64,000 bases of DNA from CAYVQF01 sp964454015 (lineage in GTDB: Bacteria > Myxococcota_A > Bradymonadia > UBA4248): the NCBI GenBank assembly GCA_964454015.1, contig CAYVQF010000025.1, positions 1 to 64,000 on the forward strand. The letters are read 5' to 3'. Numbering within the stretch: the first letter of the stretch is position 1; each line of letters begins with the position of its first letter. A program made the translations under genes and the position numbers. Of the stretch, positions 62,784 through 64,000 are shown piece by piece. The notes beneath the pieces were generated by a model. The model made no database searches. It saw only the letters and a program-made list of their open reading frames with translations, and was not told the DNA's origin.

Positions 62784-64000
62784 TAGAATCCCCCTTGGCG
62801 CGGATCGGTGATGACGCCGGTGATGGCGCTGGCGGCGGCGACGGCAGGGCTGCAGAGGTAGACCTCGGCTTTGGGATTGCCCATGCGGCCTTTGAAGTTG
62901 CGGTTGGTGGTGGCCAGGGCGACCTCGGCGTCGCCGAGGGCGCCTTGGTGGATGCCGAGGCAAGGCCCACAGCCGGGGTTCATGACCACCGCGCCGGCGT
63001 TCATGAAATCGGCGATGTAGCCGGCTTCGAGGGCCTGGGAGTAGATTTTGGTGGAGGCGGGAAAGACCAGCATGCGGGTGCTCTCAGCGACCTTCTTGCC
63101 TTTGAGGATCTTGGCGGCGACGGCGAGGTCGTCGAGGCGCCCGTTGGTGCAGCTCCCGATGACGATCTGCTGGATGGCGGTGCCCGTCACGGCGTCGATG
63201 TCTTTGACGTTGTCGACGGTGTGGGGGCAGGCGATCTGGGGGACGAGGTTGGAGACGTCGAGCTCGATGACGCGCTCATAGATCGCGTCGGGGTCGGGGG
63301 TGACGCGGTCGATGGGGCCTTGGTAGCCGGCCTCGTCGCGGAGGTAGCGTTCGGTCTCGTCATCGGCGGGGACGATGCCTCCCGTGGCGCCGGCCTCGAC
63401 GCTCATGTTGGCGAGGACCAAGCGGCCGCTGGTGGACATGCTGCGGATGGCTTCGCCGTGGAACTCGAGGACGCGGAAGTTGGCGCCCTGGGCGCTGACC
63501 TTACCGATGAGATGCAGGATGAGGTCCTTGGCGCCGACGTGCTGGTTGAAGTGGCCGTTGACGACGACCTTGATGGTCGGTGGGACCTCGATGTTGAGGG
63601 CGACGCCGAGGGCCCAGACGGTGGCCATCTCGGTGGCGCCGATGCCGAAGGCGAAGGCACCCAGCGCGCCGTGGCTGGTGGTGTGGCTGTCGGTGCCGAC
63701 GACGACCATGCCGGGGCGGACGTAACCGTATTCGGGGAGGATCTGGTGGCAGATGCCGCCGCGGTCGCCGCGGATGTCGTGAAATTTGGCGATGCCGTGT
63801 TGGGCGACGAAGGCGCGGATGAGTTTGTGGTTGGTCGCCGTCTTGGGGCTCTCGGCGGGGACGCGGTGGTCGAAGATGATGGCGATGTTGTCAGGGTTCC
63901 AGATTTTGGGCTCCCTGTGGGTGCCCTCGTAGATGCTGTGGAACTGATTGATGACCAGGGCGCCATTCTCGTGGGACATGGCGAGGTCGACGCTCGGCTC
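62783..64000 (-). CDS. leuC: Aconitase-family large subunit (LeuC-like), 5' end beyond the window
   Basis: Catalytic [4Fe-4S] subunit pairing with LeuD. Cluster ligands are visible in GSCTNGR and CGPCLG; other signatures include RGGICHQILPEYG, VVGTDSHTTSHGALGAFAFGIGATE and GATGGIVPADDET. The reading frame runs unbroken to base 64000 (last codons give EPSVDLAMSHENGA), and the family's N-terminal ~25 residues are missing, so the gene is truncated by the window edge. It may act on isopropylmalate, homoaconitate or methylmalate; the short subunits fit the archaeal-type dehydratases. Confidence 0.9.
   Translation of the reverse strand, partial: EPSVDLAMSHENGALVINQFHSIYEGTHREPKIWNPDNIAIIFDHRVPAESPKTATNHKLIRAFVAQHGIAKFHDIRGDRGGICHQILPEYGYVRPGMVVVGTDSHTTSHGALGAFAFGIGATEMATVWALGVALNIEVPPTIKVVVNGHFNQHVGAKDLILHLIGKVSAQGANFRVLEFHGEAIRSMSTSGRLVLANMSVEAGATGGIVPADDETERYLRDEAGYQGPIDRVTPDPDAIYERVIELDVSNLVPQIACPHTVDNVKDIDAVTGTAIQQIVIGSCTNGRLDDLAVAAKILKGKKVAESTRMLVFPASTKIYSQALEAGYIADFMNAGAVVMNPGCGPCLGIHQGALGDAEVALATTNRNFKGRMGNPKAEVYLCSPAVAAASAITGVITDPRQGGF

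Overview
The window is G+C-rich bacterial chromosomal DNA with dense gene packing, frequent GTG and TTG starts, ATGA- and TAATG-type gene overlaps, and a heavy load of eukaryotic-like signalling genes. Three Ser/Thr kinases, TPR, PEGA, HEAT and DUF4215 (Myxococcus Cys-rich) repeats, a DUF4388/J-domain kinase, and an F-type ATP synthase cluster with paired b and b' subunits but no a or c genes all point to the Myxococcota/deltaproteobacterial radiation (Bradymonadia-like is my best guess). No phage, insertion sequence, tRNA, rRNA or CRISPR array was seen.

Layout. 0-6.6 kb: a small conserved protein, a DUF1844 protein, an HtrA-type protease, the chromosome-partition pair parA-parB, an outer-membrane barrel, a DUF72 protein and a membrane zinc-ribbon protein. 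6.6-11.8 kb (minus): a four-gene signalling unit (pentapeptide-repeat protein, acidic hypothetical, TPR protein, giant kinase/ATPase/TPR protein) behind one good sigma70-like promoter. 11.9-15.4 kb (minus): an EF-G-like GTPase and a diacylglycerol-kinase-family protein. 15.8-26.4 kb (plus): a CPBP membrane protease, then a four-gene unit of a giant zinc-ribbon/TPR membrane protein, a kinase carrying a J-domain, a lidless Hsp70 and a small Cys-rich protein. 26.4-29.6 kb (minus): a PEGA kinase and a PEGA/barrel exported protein. 29.8-30.9 kb: a peptidoglycan-binding/degenerate amidase-like protein.

31.2-36.4 kb holds the most striking unit: a membrane protein whose extracytoplasmic C-terminus looks like a FAM20-type secretory-pathway kinase, followed by a lipoprotein and an outer-membrane barrel protein in one tight operon. 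36.6-38.8 kb is a DUF4215 lipoprotein ending in a clear intrinsic terminator; a perfect -35 element then leads into the ATP synthase operon atpF'-F-H-A-G-D-C (39.0-45.4 kb). 45.6-49.7 kb encodes a huge HEAT-repeat protein built from five ~220-residue modules.

49.8-64 kb is more ordinary metabolism and maintenance: queuosine genes queE-queD coupled to a truncated GlmU-like nucleotidyltransferase, a lipoprotein/barrel, a YbjN-like protein, a RarA ATPase fused to a methyltransferase-like domain, RtcB RNA ligase with archease, fumarase C, a beta-propeller-like protein coupled to a MepA-type endopeptidase, and leuD-leuC (leuC runs off the right edge).

How they fit together: parAB and the atp operon are neighbours in several deltaproteobacteria; here about 35 kb of kinase, chaperone and envelope genes lies between them. 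The two candidate new systems are the FAM20-like kinase/lipoprotein/barrel operon and the kinase-J/Hsp70 operon; both are inferences from motif reading and gene coupling, not proven functions.
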